Positions 1-8,949 of a stretch of DNA of 35,036 bases are shown here, in pieces; position 1 is the stretch's first letter, and the number at the start of each line of letters is the position of its first letter. Source of the stretch: Actinotignum schaalii (lineage in GTDB: Bacteria; Actinomycetota; Actinomycetes; Actinomycetales; Actinomycetaceae); contig NZ_JARBHJ010000030.1 of assembly GCF_028864145.1 (NCBI RefSeq), positions 1-35,036 on the forward strand. The letters are read 5' to 3'. A model generated the notes under the pieces. The model ran no database searches and had not been told where the DNA came from. It saw only the letters and a program-made list of their open reading frames with translations. Position numbers and translations under genes: made by a program.

Positions 1-131
<131 letters not shown>

Positions 132-210
132 GCTGCGGCGTCGTCGTACAAAGAAGAGCCGGGACGGGCCCGCAACCCGTGTGTTTCCTAACACCTCAGC
201 CCGCGAAGCT

Positions 211-240
211 TTGACGGCTCCTCGTGTTAACCGCTATTCT
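211..240 (+). promoter_or_regulatory. Candidate upstream promoter of the str cluster
   Basis: TTGACG at 211-216 matches the -35 consensus at five of six positions. It is followed after 18 bases by TATTCT at 235-240 as a possible -10. It lies about 120 bases before the rpsL start. This is a sequence match only. Confidence 0.4.
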
Positions 241-329
241 TGTTTAGGTTGCCTGTTTGCGGGTCTGTTGTGGCGGCCTCCGGCCGTCCCGTAATGAGCG
301 GTGTGCGTTCGGGCAGATTTGGCAAACGT

Positions 330-335
330 TATAAT
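330..335 (+). promoter_or_regulatory. Perfect -10 box before rpsL
   Basis: TATAAT at 330-335 is a perfect -10 hexamer, 25 bases before the rpsL start codon. The matching -35 (about 308-313, TTCGGG) is poor. Transcription would begin near 342, leaving a short leader that contains the AGGAG ribosome binding site at 351-355. Confidence 0.5.
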
Positions 336-360
336 ATTCATCTGTCTATCAGGAGAAGTA

Positions 361-735
361 GTGCCTACAATTCAGCAGCTGGTCCGCGAGGGCCGCGCGA
401 AGAAGAAGCGCGCTCCTAAGCGCCCGGCGCTTAAGGGGAGCCCCCAGCGTCGTGGGGTGTGCACCCGCGTGTTCACCACCACCCCCAAGAAACCGAACTC
501 TGCGCTCCGTAAGGTTGCCCGTGTTCGCCTGTCCTCCGGCATCGAAGTGACGGCGTACATTCCCGGTGAAGGTCACAACCTGCAGGAACACTCCATCGTG
601 CTCGTTCGCGGCGGTGGCGTGAAGGACCTCCCCGGTGTGCGGTACAAGATTGTCCGCGGCGCCCTTGACACCCAGGGCGTGAAGAGCCGCAATCAGGCTC
701 GCTCCCGTTACGGCGCCAAGAAGGAGAAGAAGTAA
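361..735 (+). CDS. rpsL: 30S ribosomal protein S12
   Basis: S12 sits at the decoding centre of the small subunit and contributes to tRNA selection accuracy. The 124-residue product has the family's usual length. It starts at GTG 361, placed by the family N-terminus MPTIQQLVR and by AGGAG a few bases upstream. The loop [11 protein letters not shown] carries the wild-type lysine at residue 43, and [11 protein letters not shown] carries the second streptomycin-related lysine and the aspartate that is methylthiolated in many bacteria. No known streptomycin-resistance substitution is seen. It is first in the str cluster, and its TAA overlaps the rpsG start (TAATG). Confidence 0.97.
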   Translation: MPTIQQLVREGRAKKKRAPKRPALKGSPQRRGVCTRVFTTTPKKPNSALRKVARVRLSSGIEVTAYIPGEGHNLQEHSIVLVRGGGVKDLPGVRYKIVRGALDTQGVKSRNQARSRYGAKKEKK

Positions 736-1205
736 TGCCTCGTAAGGGTCCGGTTAAGAAGCGTCCGCTGGTCAGCGATCCGGTTTACAATTCTCAGCTG
801 GTGACTCAGCTGGTCAACCGCGTCCTCGTGGATGGCAAGAAGTCCCTGGCGCAGTCCATCGTCTACGGTGCGATGGAAGGCGTGGCGGAAAAGTCCGGGC
901 AGGATGCCCTGGCGGTTCTCAAGCGCGCTATGGATAACATTCGTCCGCAGCTGGAAGTGCGTTCCCGCCGTGTTGGTGGTGCCACCTACCAGGTGCCGGT
1001 GGAAGTCAAGGCTGGCCGTTCCACGGCCCTTGGCCTGCGCTGGCTGGTGGAATTCGCGCGCCAGCGTCGCGAAAACACCATGACGGAACGTCTCCTCAAC
1101 GAAATCCTCGATGCCTCCAACGGCCTTGGTGGCGCTGTCAAGCGCCGCGAGGATACCCACCGCATGGCGGAAGCCAATAAGGCCTTCGCCCACTACCGCT
1201 GGTAA
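735..1205 (+). CDS. rpsG: 30S ribosomal protein S7
   Basis: S7 is the primary assembly protein of the 30S head, binds the 3' domain of 16S rRNA and lines the E site. The product is 156 residues, the standard length, opening [10 protein letters not shown] and ending in the basic segment typical of the family. Its ATG at 735 shares one base with the rpsL stop, so translation is probably coupled. In E. coli S7 represses the str operon; whether that holds here cannot be told from the sequence. Confidence 0.97.
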   Translation: MPRKGPVKKRPLVSDPVYNSQLVTQLVNRVLVDGKKSLAQSIVYGAMEGVAEKSGQDALAVLKRAMDNIRPQLEVRSRRVGGATYQVPVEVKAGRSTALGLRWLVEFARQRRENTMTERLLNEILDASNGLGGAVKRREDTHRMAEANKAFAHYRW

Positions 1206-1247
1206 TCACCAGGGTTATCTGACCCGCGAGATAGAAGAGAGCGAAAA

Positions 1248-3374
1248 GTGGCACAAGAAGTGCTTACGGACCTTTCCAAGGTTCGCAATATCGGCATCAT
1301 GGCGCACATCGATGCCGGCAAGACAACGACCACCGAACGCATCCTGCTCTACACCGGCATTAACCACAAGCTGGGTGAAACCCATGACGGCGCATCGACG
1401 ACCGACTGGATGGAACAGGAAAAGGAACGCGGCATTACGATTACGTCCGCCGCGGTCACCGCGTTCTGGAAGGGTACGCAGTTCAATATCATCGACACCC
1501 CCGGCCACGTTGATTTCACCGTGGAAGTGGAGCGGTCCCTGCGCGTGCTGGACGGCGCCATCGCGGTGTTCGACGGTAAGGAAGGCGTGGAGCCGCAGTC
1601 CGAAACGGTGTGGCGCCAGGCTGATAAGTACCACGTGCCGCGTATTTGCCTCATCAACAAGATGGATAAGTTGGGGGCCAACTTCGACTTCTCCGTCCAG
1701 ACCATTCGGGATCGCCTCAGCGCTCACCCGACGGTCATCACCTTCCCGATCGGTGCGGAAAATGACTTCTCCGGTGTGGTGGACGTTCTCAAGATGAAGG
1801 CGATCCGCTTCCCCGAAAAGGACGCTCAGGGTAATGACACCTGGGGCGCCGTGGTGGTGGAAGAGGAGATCCCGGCGGAACTCCAGGCCAAGGCGGAAGA
1901 ACTGCGCATGGCCGCTATGGAAGATGCCGCGGAAGCTTCCGATGAACTCATGGAGAAGTACCTTGAGGACGGCGAGCTGAGCACCGAGGATATGATCAAG
2001 GGTCTGCGTATCCGCACGATCGCCTCGGAAATCTACCCCGTGTACGCCGGTTCGGCCTACAAGAACAAGGGTATCCAGCCCGCGCTGGACGGCGTGGTGC
2101 ACTTCCTGCCCGCCCCGATTGACGTTCCCGCTATCAAGGGCTTCAAGCCGGGTCACGAAGAAGACGGTGAAACCGAAGAACGCCACCCGAGCGAGAACGA
2201 ACCGTTCTCCGCGCTGGCTTTCAAGATTGCGGTGCATCCCTTCTACGGCAAGCTCACCTACATCCGCGTGTACTCCGGTAAGGTCTCGGCCGGCACCCAG
2301 GTGCTCAATTCGGTCAAGGGCCGCAAGGAGCGCGTGGGCAAGATGTTCCAGATGCACTCCAATAAGGAAAACCCTGTTGAAGAAGCGCATGCCGGGCATA
2401 TTTACGCGTTCATTGGGCTGAAGGACACCACCACCGGTGATACCCTCTGCGCCCAGGACGCCCCGATTATTCTTGAGTCCATGTCCTTCCCGGAGCCCGT
2501 GATTCACGTGGCCATCGAGCCGAAGTCGAAGGGCGACCAAGAAAAGCTTTCCGTGGCTATTCAGAAGCTCGCGGAAGAGGATCCGACCTTCACGGTTCGT
2601 CAGGATGAGGAAACCGGCCAGACCGTTATCGGCGGTATGGGCGAACTCCACCTCGACATCCTCGTCGACCGTATGAAGCGTGAGTTCAAGGTTGATGCGA
2701 ACGTCGGTGCTCCGATGGTTGCCTACCGCGAGACGATCCGCAAGAAGGTCGATAGCGTCGAATACACCCATAAGAAGCAGACGGGTGGTTCGGGCCAGTT
2801 CGCACGTGTCATCGTGACGTTTGAGCCGCTTGACTCCAACGAAGACGGCGACACCTACGAATTTGTCAACGCCGTGACCGGTGGTCGCGTTCCGCGTGAA
2901 TACATCCCGTCTGTCGATCAGGGTATCCAGGAAGCCATGCAGAATGGTGTCCTCGCCGGGTTCCCGGTGGTGGGCGTCAAGGCCACCCTGGAAGACGGCG
3001 CTTATCACGACGTCGACTCCTCGGAGCTGGCGTTCAAGATCGCGGGTAACCAGGTGTTCAAGGAAGGCGCACGTCGCGCCAACCCGGTGCTCCTGGAACC
3101 CATCATGGACGTGGAAGTCCGCACCCCGGAAGAGTACATGGGCGACGTTATCGGCGACCTGAACTCCCGGCGCGGTATGATCAAGTCCATGGAGGATGCG
3201 ACGGGCGTCAAGATCGTGCGTGCCAACGTGCCGCTGAGCGAAATGTTCGGCTACGTTGGTGACCTGCGGTCGAAGACCCAGGGGCGCGCGGTGTATTCCA
3301 TGCAGATGGATTCCTACGCCGAAGTCCCGAAGGCCGTTGCGGAACAGATCATCGCGGAATCTCGTGGTGAATAG
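1248..3374 (+). CDS. fusA: Translation elongation factor G
   Basis: EF-G is the cytosolic GTPase that drives tRNA-mRNA translocation and, with the recycling factor, ribosome splitting. The 708-residue product is full length. Visible G motifs are AHIDAGKTT (19-27), RGIT (61-64), DTPGH (83-87) and NKMD (137-140), followed by the usual domains II-V, with the GGSGQFARV segment of domain IV. The start is GTG 1248 behind a purine-rich AGAAGAGAG ribosome site; the family N-terminus fits. It lies 42 bases after rpsG with no terminator between, so it belongs to the str operon. Confidence 0.97.
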   Translation: MAQEVLTDLSKVRNIGIMAHIDAGKTTTTERILLYTGINHKLGETHDGASTTDWMEQEKERGITITSAAVTAFWKGTQFNIIDTPGHVDFTVEVERSLRVLDGAIAVFDGKEGVEPQSETVWRQADKYHVPRICLINKMDKLGANFDFSVQTIRDRLSAHPTVITFPIGAENDFSGVVDVLKMKAIRFPEKDAQGNDTWGAVVVEEEIPAELQAKAEELRMAAMEDAAEASDELMEKYLEDGELSTEDMIKGLRIRTIASEIYPVYAGSAYKNKGIQPALDGVVHFLPAPIDVPAIKGFKPGHEEDGETEERHPSENEPFSALAFKIAVHPFYGKLTYIRVYSGKVSAGTQVLNSVKGRKERVGKMFQMHSNKENPVEEAHAGHIYAFIGLKDTTTGDTLCAQDAPIILESMSFPEPVIHVAIEPKSKGDQEKLSVAIQKLAEEDPTFTVRQDEETGQTVIGGMGELHLDILVDRMKREFKVDANVGAPMVAYRETIRKKVDSVEYTHKKQTGGSGQFARVIVTFEPLDSNEDGDTYEFVNAVTGGRVPREYIPSVDQGIQEAMQNGVLAGFPVVGVKATLEDGAYHDVDSSELAFKIAGNQVFKEGARRANPVLLEPIMDVEVRTPEEYMGDVIGDLNSRRGMIKSMEDATGVKIVRANVPLSEMFGYVGDLRSKTQGRAVYSMQMDSYAEVPKAVAEQIIAESRGE

Positions 3375-3388
3375 TCGCCGGTTTCGTT

Positions 3389-3418
3389 TACAATAGGTAA
3401 CTGTTCGGAACAGACCGG
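3389..3418 (+). promoter_or_regulatory. Possible tuf promoter and inverted repeat
   Basis: The 104-base gap between fusA and tuf holds TACAAT at 3389-3394, a plausible -10 without a clear -35. The perfect inverted repeat CTGTTC-G-GAACAG lies just after it at 3401-3413. The pair could give tuf extra independent transcription, which is common for this gene. No function is shown for the palindrome. Confidence 0.3.
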
Positions 3419-3478
3419 ATTATGCGCGAGCATCATCCACATAGCTGTAAGTAATTTCTAGAGTCCCAGGAGGGCCCA

Positions 3479-4669
3479 GTGGCGAAGGCCAAGTACGATA
3501 AGTCCAAGCCGCATATGAACATTGGCACCATCGGTCACGTCGATCACGGAAAGACGACCACGACCGCTGCGATCACCAAGGTTCTGTCGGATAAGTACCC
3601 GGATCTGAACGAGTACACCCCGTTCGATCAGGTTGACAACGCTCCCGAAGAGCGCCAGCGCGGTATTACCATCAACGTGTCCCACGTGGAATACCAGACC
3701 GAGAAGCGTCACTACGCACACGTTGACGCCCCCGGCCACGCGGACTACATCAAGAACATGATTACCGGTGCGGCCCAGATGGACGGCGCGATCCTCGTGG
3801 TTGCGGCGACCGACGGCCCGATGGCCCAGACCCGTGAGCACGTGCTGCTCGCCCGTCAGGTGGGCGTGCCCCAGATCATCGTTGCTCTCAACAAGTCCGA
3901 TATGGTTGACGACGAAGAGCTGCTCGAACTGGTGGAAATGGAAGTTCGCGAACTTCTCTCCTCCCAGGATTACCCGGGCGATGACCTCCCGGTCGTGAAG
4001 ATCTCCGCTCTCAAGGCGCTGGAAGGCGATCCGAAGTGGGTTGCTTCCATCGAAGAGCTCATGGATCAGGTGGACAACTACTTCGAGGATCCGGTGCGTG
4101 ACACCGACAAGCCGTTCCTCATGCCAATTGAGGACGTCTTCACCATTACCGGCCGTGGCACCGTGGTCACCGGTCGTGTGGAGCGCGGTATCCTCAACCT
4201 CAACGAGGAAGTGGAAATTCTCGGTATCCGCGATACCCAGAAGACCACCGTTACCGGTATCGAAATGTTCCACAAGCAGATGGATTACGCCGAAGCTGGC
4301 GAAAACTGCGGTCTGCTGCTCCGCGGCACCAAGCGTGAAGATGTTGAGCGCGGCCAGGTTGTGGCCAAGCCCGGCACCATCACCCCGCACACCCAGTTCG
4401 AAGCTCAGGTCTACGTGCTGAAGAAGGAAGAAGGCGGCCGTCACAACCCGTTCTTCTCCAACTACCGCCCGCAGTTCTACTTCCGCACCACGGACGTCAC
4501 CGGCGTCATCACGCTGCCCGAAGGCACCGAGATGGTCATGCCCGGCGACAACACCGAGATGTCGGTTGAGCTCATCCAGCCCATCGCCATGGAAGAAGGC
4601 CTCGGCTTCGCTATTCGCGAGGGCGGCCACACCGTTGGTTCAGGGCGCGTCACCAAGATCATCAAGTAA
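3479..4669 (+). CDS. tuf: Translation elongation factor Tu
   Basis: EF-Tu carries aminoacyl-tRNA to the ribosomal A site as a GTP complex. The 396-residue protein is full length, with G motifs GHVDHGKT (19-26), RGIT (61-64), DAPGH (83-87) and NKSD (138-141), then the two beta-barrel domains. GTG 3479 is preceded by an optimal AGGAGG at 3469-3474. The C-terminal loop reads [11 protein letters not shown] where many bacteria have EGGRTVGAGRV. That loop is near the elfamycin site, but the variant may simply be lineage-typical. It is the last gene of the str cluster and only one tuf copy is seen. Confidence 0.97.
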   Translation: MAKAKYDKSKPHMNIGTIGHVDHGKTTTTAAITKVLSDKYPDLNEYTPFDQVDNAPEERQRGITINVSHVEYQTEKRHYAHVDAPGHADYIKNMITGAAQMDGAILVVAATDGPMAQTREHVLLARQVGVPQIIVALNKSDMVDDEELLELVEMEVRELLSSQDYPGDDLPVVKISALKALEGDPKWVASIEELMDQVDNYFEDPVRDTDKPFLMPIEDVFTITGRGTVVTGRVERGILNLNEEVEILGIRDTQKTTVTGIEMFHKQMDYAEAGENCGLLLRGTKREDVERGQVVAKPGTITPHTQFEAQVYVLKKEEGGRHNPFFSNYRPQFYFRTTDVTGVITLPEGTEMVMPGDNTEMSVELIQPIAMEEGLGFAIREGGHTVGSGRVTKIIK

Positions 4670-4690
4670 CTTGATGCATCGGCGCGAAGC

Positions 4691-4707
4691 TACCCGGCCA
4701 CCGGGTA
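4691..4707 (+). other. Short hairpin after tuf
   Basis: TACCCGG, a CCA loop and CCGGGTA form a perfect 7-bp stem 22 bases after the tuf stop. No T-tract follows, so it is not a complete terminator by itself. It precedes the strong terminator at 4737 and may protect the mRNA 3' end. Confidence 0.4.
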
Positions 4708-4736
4708 ACTGAGCAAAACGTCCGCCGCGAGGCGGG

Positions 4737-4770
4737 AAGGGACCCTAGCATTGCGCTAGGGTCCCTTTGT
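4737..4770 (+). terminator. Intrinsic terminator of the str cluster
   Basis: A perfect 13-bp stem (4737-4749 with 4755-4767) carries a 5-base loop ATTGC and runs into a T-rich end (TTTGTATTT). It closes the rpsL-rpsG-fusA-tuf transcript and separates it from the HAD gene. Confidence 0.85.
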
Positions 4771-4807
4771 ATTTGCACGACGCCGCAGAACTTGGCAGAG
4801 TGGCGCT

Positions 4808-5500
4808 ATGGCTCTCGAGGATGTGTATAGAAAAATCGGGTTTCTCGCTAATACGGCGGGCGGCGGGGCTGGGGCGGAAAACGCAATCGCGGTAGGCGCG
4901 GTCCCGGCGGCGCCGGCCGCGGTGCTCTGGGATATGGACGGCACCCTGGTGGATTCGGAAGAAGAATGGGCCCGGGTATCGGGGAATGTGGTGCGTGCCC
5001 ACGGCGGAATCTGGACGGATGAAGATATCGTGGCTATCCGCGGGGCAGATACCATCGCGCACGGACGGCGCATGATGGATGCGGTGCGCCGCGGCGGGGG
5101 AGAGGTGGATCCCTGGAAGATGTTTGCCGAGGTGCTGCGCGCCATGGCCGATCACATGGCAGATGCCCAGCTTATTGACGGTGCGGGGGCGCTTCTCGAT
5201 GCTTTTTCCGCGGCGGGTATCCCGCAGGCTCTTGTGACGGCCACCCCGGGCCGCCCCGTGGAGATCTTCCTCGCCGGTCCGGGCAGCCGGTTGGAAGCGG
5301 CGGTTACCGGGGACGATGATGTCCCCGGTAAACCGAATCCCGCTCCCTACCTCCTGGGTGCTGAGCGCCTGGGCGTTGCTATTGAGAACTGCCTCGCTTT
5401 CGAGGATTCCGGGCCCGGATTAGCCGCGGCCCGCAGCGCCGGCGCTTTCACCGTGGATGTGGGGGAGTTCCCCCTGGTTGAACTCGCGGCCTTACTTTAG
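4808..5500 (+). CDS. HAD-superfamily hydrolase (phosphatase or phosphoglucomutase type)
   Basis: The 230-residue protein belongs to the haloacid dehalogenase superfamily. Motif I is DMDGTLVDS with the nucleophile and acid aspartates at residues 42 and 44. Later come the lysine in DVPGKPNP and the acidic motif FEDSGPGLAAARSAG, the arrangement of subfamily IA phosphatases and beta-phosphoglucomutase-like enzymes. The substrate cannot be inferred. The first 35 residues are Gly/Ala-rich and not family-like. ATG 4808 has only a weak ribosome site, so the true start could lie further in. It stands alone after the tuf terminator and faces the alcohol dehydrogenase gene. Confidence 0.8.
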   Translation: MALEDVYRKIGFLANTAGGGAGAENAIAVGAVPAAPAAVLWDMDGTLVDSEEEWARVSGNVVRAHGGIWTDEDIVAIRGADTIAHGRRMMDAVRRGGGEVDPWKMFAEVLRAMADHMADAQLIDGAGALLDAFSAAGIPQALVTATPGRPVEIFLAGPGSRLEAAVTGDDDVPGKPNPAPYLLGAERLGVAIENCLAFEDSGPGLAAARSAGAFTVDVGEFPLVELAALL

Positions 5501-5552
5501 CCAGTGCGCTGATGAGTTCCTGGCCACATCTGGTGGCGCAGTCGAGGCCGGC

Positions 5553-5596
5553 AGCGCAGCTAGAGCGCAGTTAGAGCACAGCTAAAGCGCAGTTAG
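5553..5596. repeat. 11-bp tandem repeat, four units
   Basis: Four adjacent 11-base units (AGCGCAGCTAG, AGCGCAGTTAG, AGCACAGCTAA, AGCGCAGTTAG) fill the gap between the convergent HAD and alcohol dehydrogenase genes. The last unit contains the TAA stop of the alcohol dehydrogenase on the minus strand. There are no spacers between the units. Confidence 0.85.
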
Positions 5597-6693
5597 AAGG
5601 ACGTGATGACGACGCGGCCAATGCCGGCGTGGTGCTCGGCCATCGCCTGATAGGTCGCATCGATATCATCGAGGCTAATCTCGGTGGCAACAAGGTCATC
5701 GAGGTGGAGGCGGCCCTGTTGGTAGAACTCTACGTACTGGGGAATATCCGTCTTGATATCGGTATTCCCCATGTACACCGCGTGGATATGGCGCCGGTGC
5801 ACGAAGAATTCGTTGAGCGGATTGATCGTCCACTCCATCTCGGGCTTAAAGACCCCCGCCACGTACACGTCCCCACCCTGCCGGGTTGCCGCGATGGCCG
5901 TTTCCATCGTGGGTACGATGCCGAGTGCCTCGAAGGACTTATCGACCCCGCGCCCATCAGTAGCCGCGAAAATCTGCTCGATAGCGTTCGGATCACCCGC
6001 GTTGACGAAATGGGTCATCCCAAATCTCTTCCCGAATTCTTCCTTCTCCGGGTTGGTATCCACCCCGATAATCCGCCCGGCCCCGGCAATGCGGGCGCCG
6101 TTGACGATGCTCAGGCCCACCCCGCCCAAGCCCACCACGGCCACGGTGTCGCCGGGGCGCACCTGCGCGGTGTTAAGAGCGGCGCCCGCGCCGGTAATAA
6201 CCGCGCAGCCGATCACACAGGCCTGCGGGAACGGCATCTCGGGGTCAATTTTCGCCACTTGGTGTTCGTGTACGAGCGCTTGTTCAGCAAAGCCGGCGAT
6301 ACCGTAGGTCTGGAAAATCGGTTCGCCGTTGCGGCTCAGCCGCGGGGCTTCATCTGGGCCGCGCAGCGTTTCCTCCGGGAATTCGCATTCGTACATACGC
6401 GATTCCCGGCAGGCCCGGCAGTGCCCGCAGTATTGGATAAGGGAGGCAACCACGTGGTCTCCGACCTTAATTTCCTTCACGTCCGGGCCGACGGCGGTAA
6501 CGATACCGGCGGCTTCGTGCCCGAGTACCTGCGGGAAGGGGAACCCGAAATTGGTGGTGGAGAGCGTGAGATCCGAGCGGCATAGGCCGGAGGCCTTGAC
6601 GTCGAAAAGGACCTCGCGGCCGATGGGTTCGGCAATCTCGATATCTTCGATGGTGAACCCGCCACCCACAGAATTTACTACTGCTGCTTTCAC
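5593..6693 (-). CDS. Zinc-dependent alcohol dehydrogenase (MDR family)
   Basis: This 366-residue medium-chain dehydrogenase should interconvert an alcohol and an aldehyde using a nicotinamide cofactor. Catalytic zinc ligands are C38, H59 (with E60) and C163. The structural zinc site is C89, C92, C95 and C103. The Rossmann motif GLGGVG is at 188-193, and D212 after it favours NAD(H). The length and ligand set resemble class III-like bacterial enzymes. GTG 6693 overlaps the TAG of the upstream aldehyde dehydrogenase (TAGTG), with AAAGGAG just before, so the two are co-translated. The pair could oxidise an alcohol to its acid; the substrate is unknown. Confidence 0.9.
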   Translation of the reverse strand: MKAAVVNSVGGGFTIEDIEIAEPIGREVLFDVKASGLCRSDLTLSTTNFGFPFPQVLGHEAAGIVTAVGPDVKEIKVGDHVVASLIQYCGHCRACRESRMYECEFPEETLRGPDEAPRLSRNGEPIFQTYGIAGFAEQALVHEHQVAKIDPEMPFPQACVIGCAVITGAGAALNTAQVRPGDTVAVVGLGGVGLSIVNGARIAGAGRIIGVDTNPEKEEFGKRFGMTHFVNAGDPNAIEQIFAATDGRGVDKSFEALGIVPTMETAIAATRQGGDVYVAGVFKPEMEWTINPLNEFFVHRRHIHAVYMGNTDIKTDIPQYVEFYQQGRLHLDDLVATEISLDDIDATYQAMAEHHAGIGRVVITSF

Positions 6694-8120
6694 TATGACT
6701 CCTTTCCTGAAAGCGAGGAGAGAAACTCCGCCGCGGAGATTCCCTCCGGGAGAAGAATCGACTGGATATTGGCGAATTCGCGTACCCCTTCGTAGCCCAT
6801 CTCGCGCCCGAAGCCGGAGCGCTTGACACCGCCGAATGGCATGCCGGCGGGAACAGCGGGAACCGGGGAGTTAATGGCAACGGTGCCGGTATCTACCCGA
6901 GCGGCAACGCGCGCAGCGTGCGCCACGTTCACCGAATGAACCGTTCCGCCCAGCCCGTAGCACGAATCATTAGCCAGTCGGATTGCTTCTTCTTCCGAGG
7001 ATACCCGGTAAACACTCCAGACCGGCCCGAAAATTTCCTCGTAGAAAATGGGATTATCCCGCTCCACGTTTTCCAGAAGCGTCGGCTGCACCCAGGTATC
7101 TCCCTCGGGAACAATATGGCCCAGGGGAGTGGCGCTCGCCCCGCCCTCGATAGCCCGCCGGATCTGATCATTGACCGTGGCGGCTTGCTCGCGGGAGGAC
7201 ATGGGCGGCACGGTGGTATCTTCGGCAGCTGGATCCCCGGGTCGCAGCTGCGCGGTGCTCTCTTTGAGCCCGGCCACGAACCTGTCATAGAGAGCATCGG
7301 GAACGATCATGCGCTTGGGGGAGGCGCAGACCTGCCCAGCGTTGAAGCACCGTCCCATAATCGCCAGCTGGATGGTGGCCTCAATATCGGCGTCGTCCAA
7401 AATAATAAAGGGATCAGAACCGCCCAGTTCCATAACGGATTTCTTCAGGTGCCGGGAAGCGAGCTGTGCGATTTTTGCCCCCGCGGCTTCCGAACCGGTG
7501 AGCGTGACGATACGCACCCGATCATCGCTGATGAGCCGCTCCACTTGCGCGTGGGTGGCGTAGAGATTTTGCCACACACCGCGGGGTAGTCCGGCATCGT
7601 AGAGTACGTGAACGATAGCCGCGGCACATTGCGGCAAAATTGACGCGTGCTTGAGAATAACCGTATTTCCGCAGAGCATTGCGGGAGCGAAGCCGCGAAT
7701 GGCCTGGTAGTAGGGGAAGTTCCACGGTTCAATTTCGACGACGACGCCCTCGGGGCGATAGGCAATATAACCTTCGAAAGGCGCGGCGGTGGAGCTGACC
7801 GGGCGCGGAGCTAAAATATTTTCCGCTTCATCAGCGAGCCAGCGCAGCATGGTCGGCACGGTGTTACCCGCTTCCCCGGTGGCTTCCCCAATGAGTTTGC
7901 CCATTTCCAGGGTGGCCAGCGCCCCCAGTTCGCTCGCGCGATCTTCCGCGATATCGGCGGCCCGGCGCAGAATAGCGGCGCGTTCGGCAAGAGAGGTGCG
8001 GCTCCACGTCTGGAATGTTTCGTGGGCGAGCTCAAGCGCTTTATCCACTTCTTCATCGGTGGCATAGGGGAATTCGGCGAGCACTTCGCCGGTGTAGGGA
8101 TTTGTTGATCGATAGGACAT
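6693..8120 (-). CDS. NAD(P)-dependent aldehyde dehydrogenase, succinate-semialdehyde dehydrogenase-like
   Basis: An ALDH-superfamily enzyme oxidising an aldehyde to a carboxylate. With the start at ATG 8120 (475 residues) the catalytic residues are N134 (in PWNFPYY), E231 (in MELGGSDPF) and C265 (in NAGQVCASPKR). The overall pattern, including NPYTGE at the N-terminus, is closest to the short succinate-semialdehyde dehydrogenase-like group, but substrate identity is inferred only. GAGGAGG at 8130-8136 is 9 bases from ATG 8120 and only 3 from ATG 8126, so 8120 is preferred. It is the first gene of a two-gene operon with the alcohol dehydrogenase, divergent from the S10 cluster. Confidence 0.88.
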   Translation of the reverse strand: MSYRSTNPYTGEVLAEFPYATDEEVDKALELAHETFQTWSRTSLAERAAILRRAADIAEDRASELGALATLEMGKLIGEATGEAGNTVPTMLRWLADEAENILAPRPVSSTAAPFEGYIAYRPEGVVVEIEPWNFPYYQAIRGFAPAMLCGNTVILKHASILPQCAAAIVHVLYDAGLPRGVWQNLYATHAQVERLISDDRVRIVTLTGSEAAGAKIAQLASRHLKKSVMELGGSDPFIILDDADIEATIQLAIMGRCFNAGQVCASPKRMIVPDALYDRFVAGLKESTAQLRPGDPAAEDTTVPPMSSREQAATVNDQIRRAIEGGASATPLGHIVPEGDTWVQPTLLENVERDNPIFYEEIFGPVWSVYRVSSEEEAIRLANDSCYGLGGTVHSVNVAHAARVAARVDTGTVAINSPVPAVPAGMPFGGVKRSGFGREMGYEGVREFANIQSILLPEGISAAEFLSSLSGKES

Positions 8121-8190
8121 CTTCATCTGCCTCCTCGGTATGGTGGATGATCACTCGCCCGCGACACCCGCGTCGCTACGCGATGTAGAT

Positions 8191-8211
8191 CACTTAACGC
8201 CATGCTAAGTG
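8191..8211. promoter_or_regulatory. Operator-like inverted repeat upstream of the dehydrogenase operon
   Basis: CACTTA at 8191-8196 and TAAGTG at 8206-8211 form a perfect inverted repeat with a 9-base centre. It lies about 70-90 bases upstream of the aldehyde dehydrogenase start. The spacing is that of a dimeric repressor operator. No regulator gene is adjacent, so this is a structural guess. Confidence 0.35.
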
Positions 8212-8629
8212 GTGGCGCATCCCGGGGCAAGGGTGGGGGAAATGGTGCCATTGGCGGCCCGTGGGGCCGAGAGATCGAGAGGCGGCGTCGTCGTACTTAT
8301 GACGTGAAGCGCCTCACGACGTGCGTTTCTTGCGTGAGCTGCGGCCTTTCGGTAAAATTTTTACCCGTGCCGGCTGGCCTTTGGGCTCGCTGGAAATGAG
8401 AAACGGCGCACGTTCGCCGTGAGAGTCTTGAAAGTAAGCCGAAGCTTTTGGCATACTTAACAAGTTGCTCGGATTACGAGCGAAGGAACTTAATCGGTTA
8501 CCCAACGCCGATTATCGTATAAAGGGTTCTCCGTAACCTCACATAGGGCATGGCTACTAGATTTACCTCCGGTACGACACGCCCGAGTGCGGGTACCGGG
8601 CACCGAAGCTAAAGAGAGGTAGACGCGCC
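8212..8629 (+). other. S10-cluster leader region
   Basis: About 400 gene-free bases precede rpsJ. They hold the 15-mer GCGGCGTCGTCGTAC (8282-8296) that also occurs in the rpsL leader, and a perfect palindrome GGTAAAA-T-TTTTACC (8351-8365). They also hold a hairpin ACGGCG/CGCCGT (8403-8420), the promoter candidate at 8428, and GTACGAC at 8572. E. coli regulates this operon through L4 binding to the leader. No matching structure could be recognised here. Confidence 0.5.
8428..8457 (+). promoter_or_regulatory. Candidate promoter of the S10 cluster
   Basis: TTGAAA (8428-8433) and CATACT (8452-8457) are spaced by 18 bases and would start transcription near 8464, giving a leader of roughly 165 bases before rpsJ. 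The same bases form an imperfect stem-loop (8432-8440 with 8450-8458), so the site could also bind a regulator. A second -10-like TATAAA lies at 8519. Confidence 0.45.
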
Positions 8630-8938
8630 ATGGCGGGACAGAAGATCCGCATTCGGCTGAAGTCATATGACCACGAGGTCATTGATAGCGCGGCCAAGAA
8701 GCTCGTCGATGAAGTTGCGCGTACCGGCGCGACCGTGGTGGGACCCGTCCCGCTGCCGACGGAAAAAAACGTTTTTTGCGTTATCCGCTCGCCCCACAAG
8801 TACAAGGACTCCCGCGATCACTTTGAGATGCGCACACACAAGCGCCTTATTGACATCGTGGATCCCACCCTGAAGACGATTGACAGCCTGCGCCGTCTCG
8901 ATCTTCCGGCTGACGTCAACGTGGAAATCAAGCTCTGA
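8630..8938 (+). CDS. rpsJ: 30S ribosomal protein S10
   Basis: S10 is a 30S head protein that also serves in transcription antitermination as NusE, partner of NusB. The 102-residue product has the normal length, opening [15 protein letters not shown] and including the conserved RTHKRLIDI segment. The ATG at 8630 follows an AGAGAGGT ribosome site. It leads the S10-L3-L4-L23-L2-S19-L22-S3-L16-L29-S17 block. Confidence 0.97.
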   Translation: MAGQKIRIRLKSYDHEVIDSAAKKLVDEVARTGATVVGPVPLPTEKNVFCVIRSPHKYKDSRDHFEMRTHKRLIDIVDPTLKTIDSLRRLDLPADVNVEIKL

Positions 8939-8949
8939 GGTAATACGCA

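Noticed and set aside
361-735. Streptomycin-resistance substitution in S12
   Set aside because: The lysines in TPKKPNS and GGVKDLPG are wild type.
1215-3008. Long open frame antisense to fusA
   Set aside because: Fully covered by the EF-G gene; a high-GC antisense shadow with no start signal.
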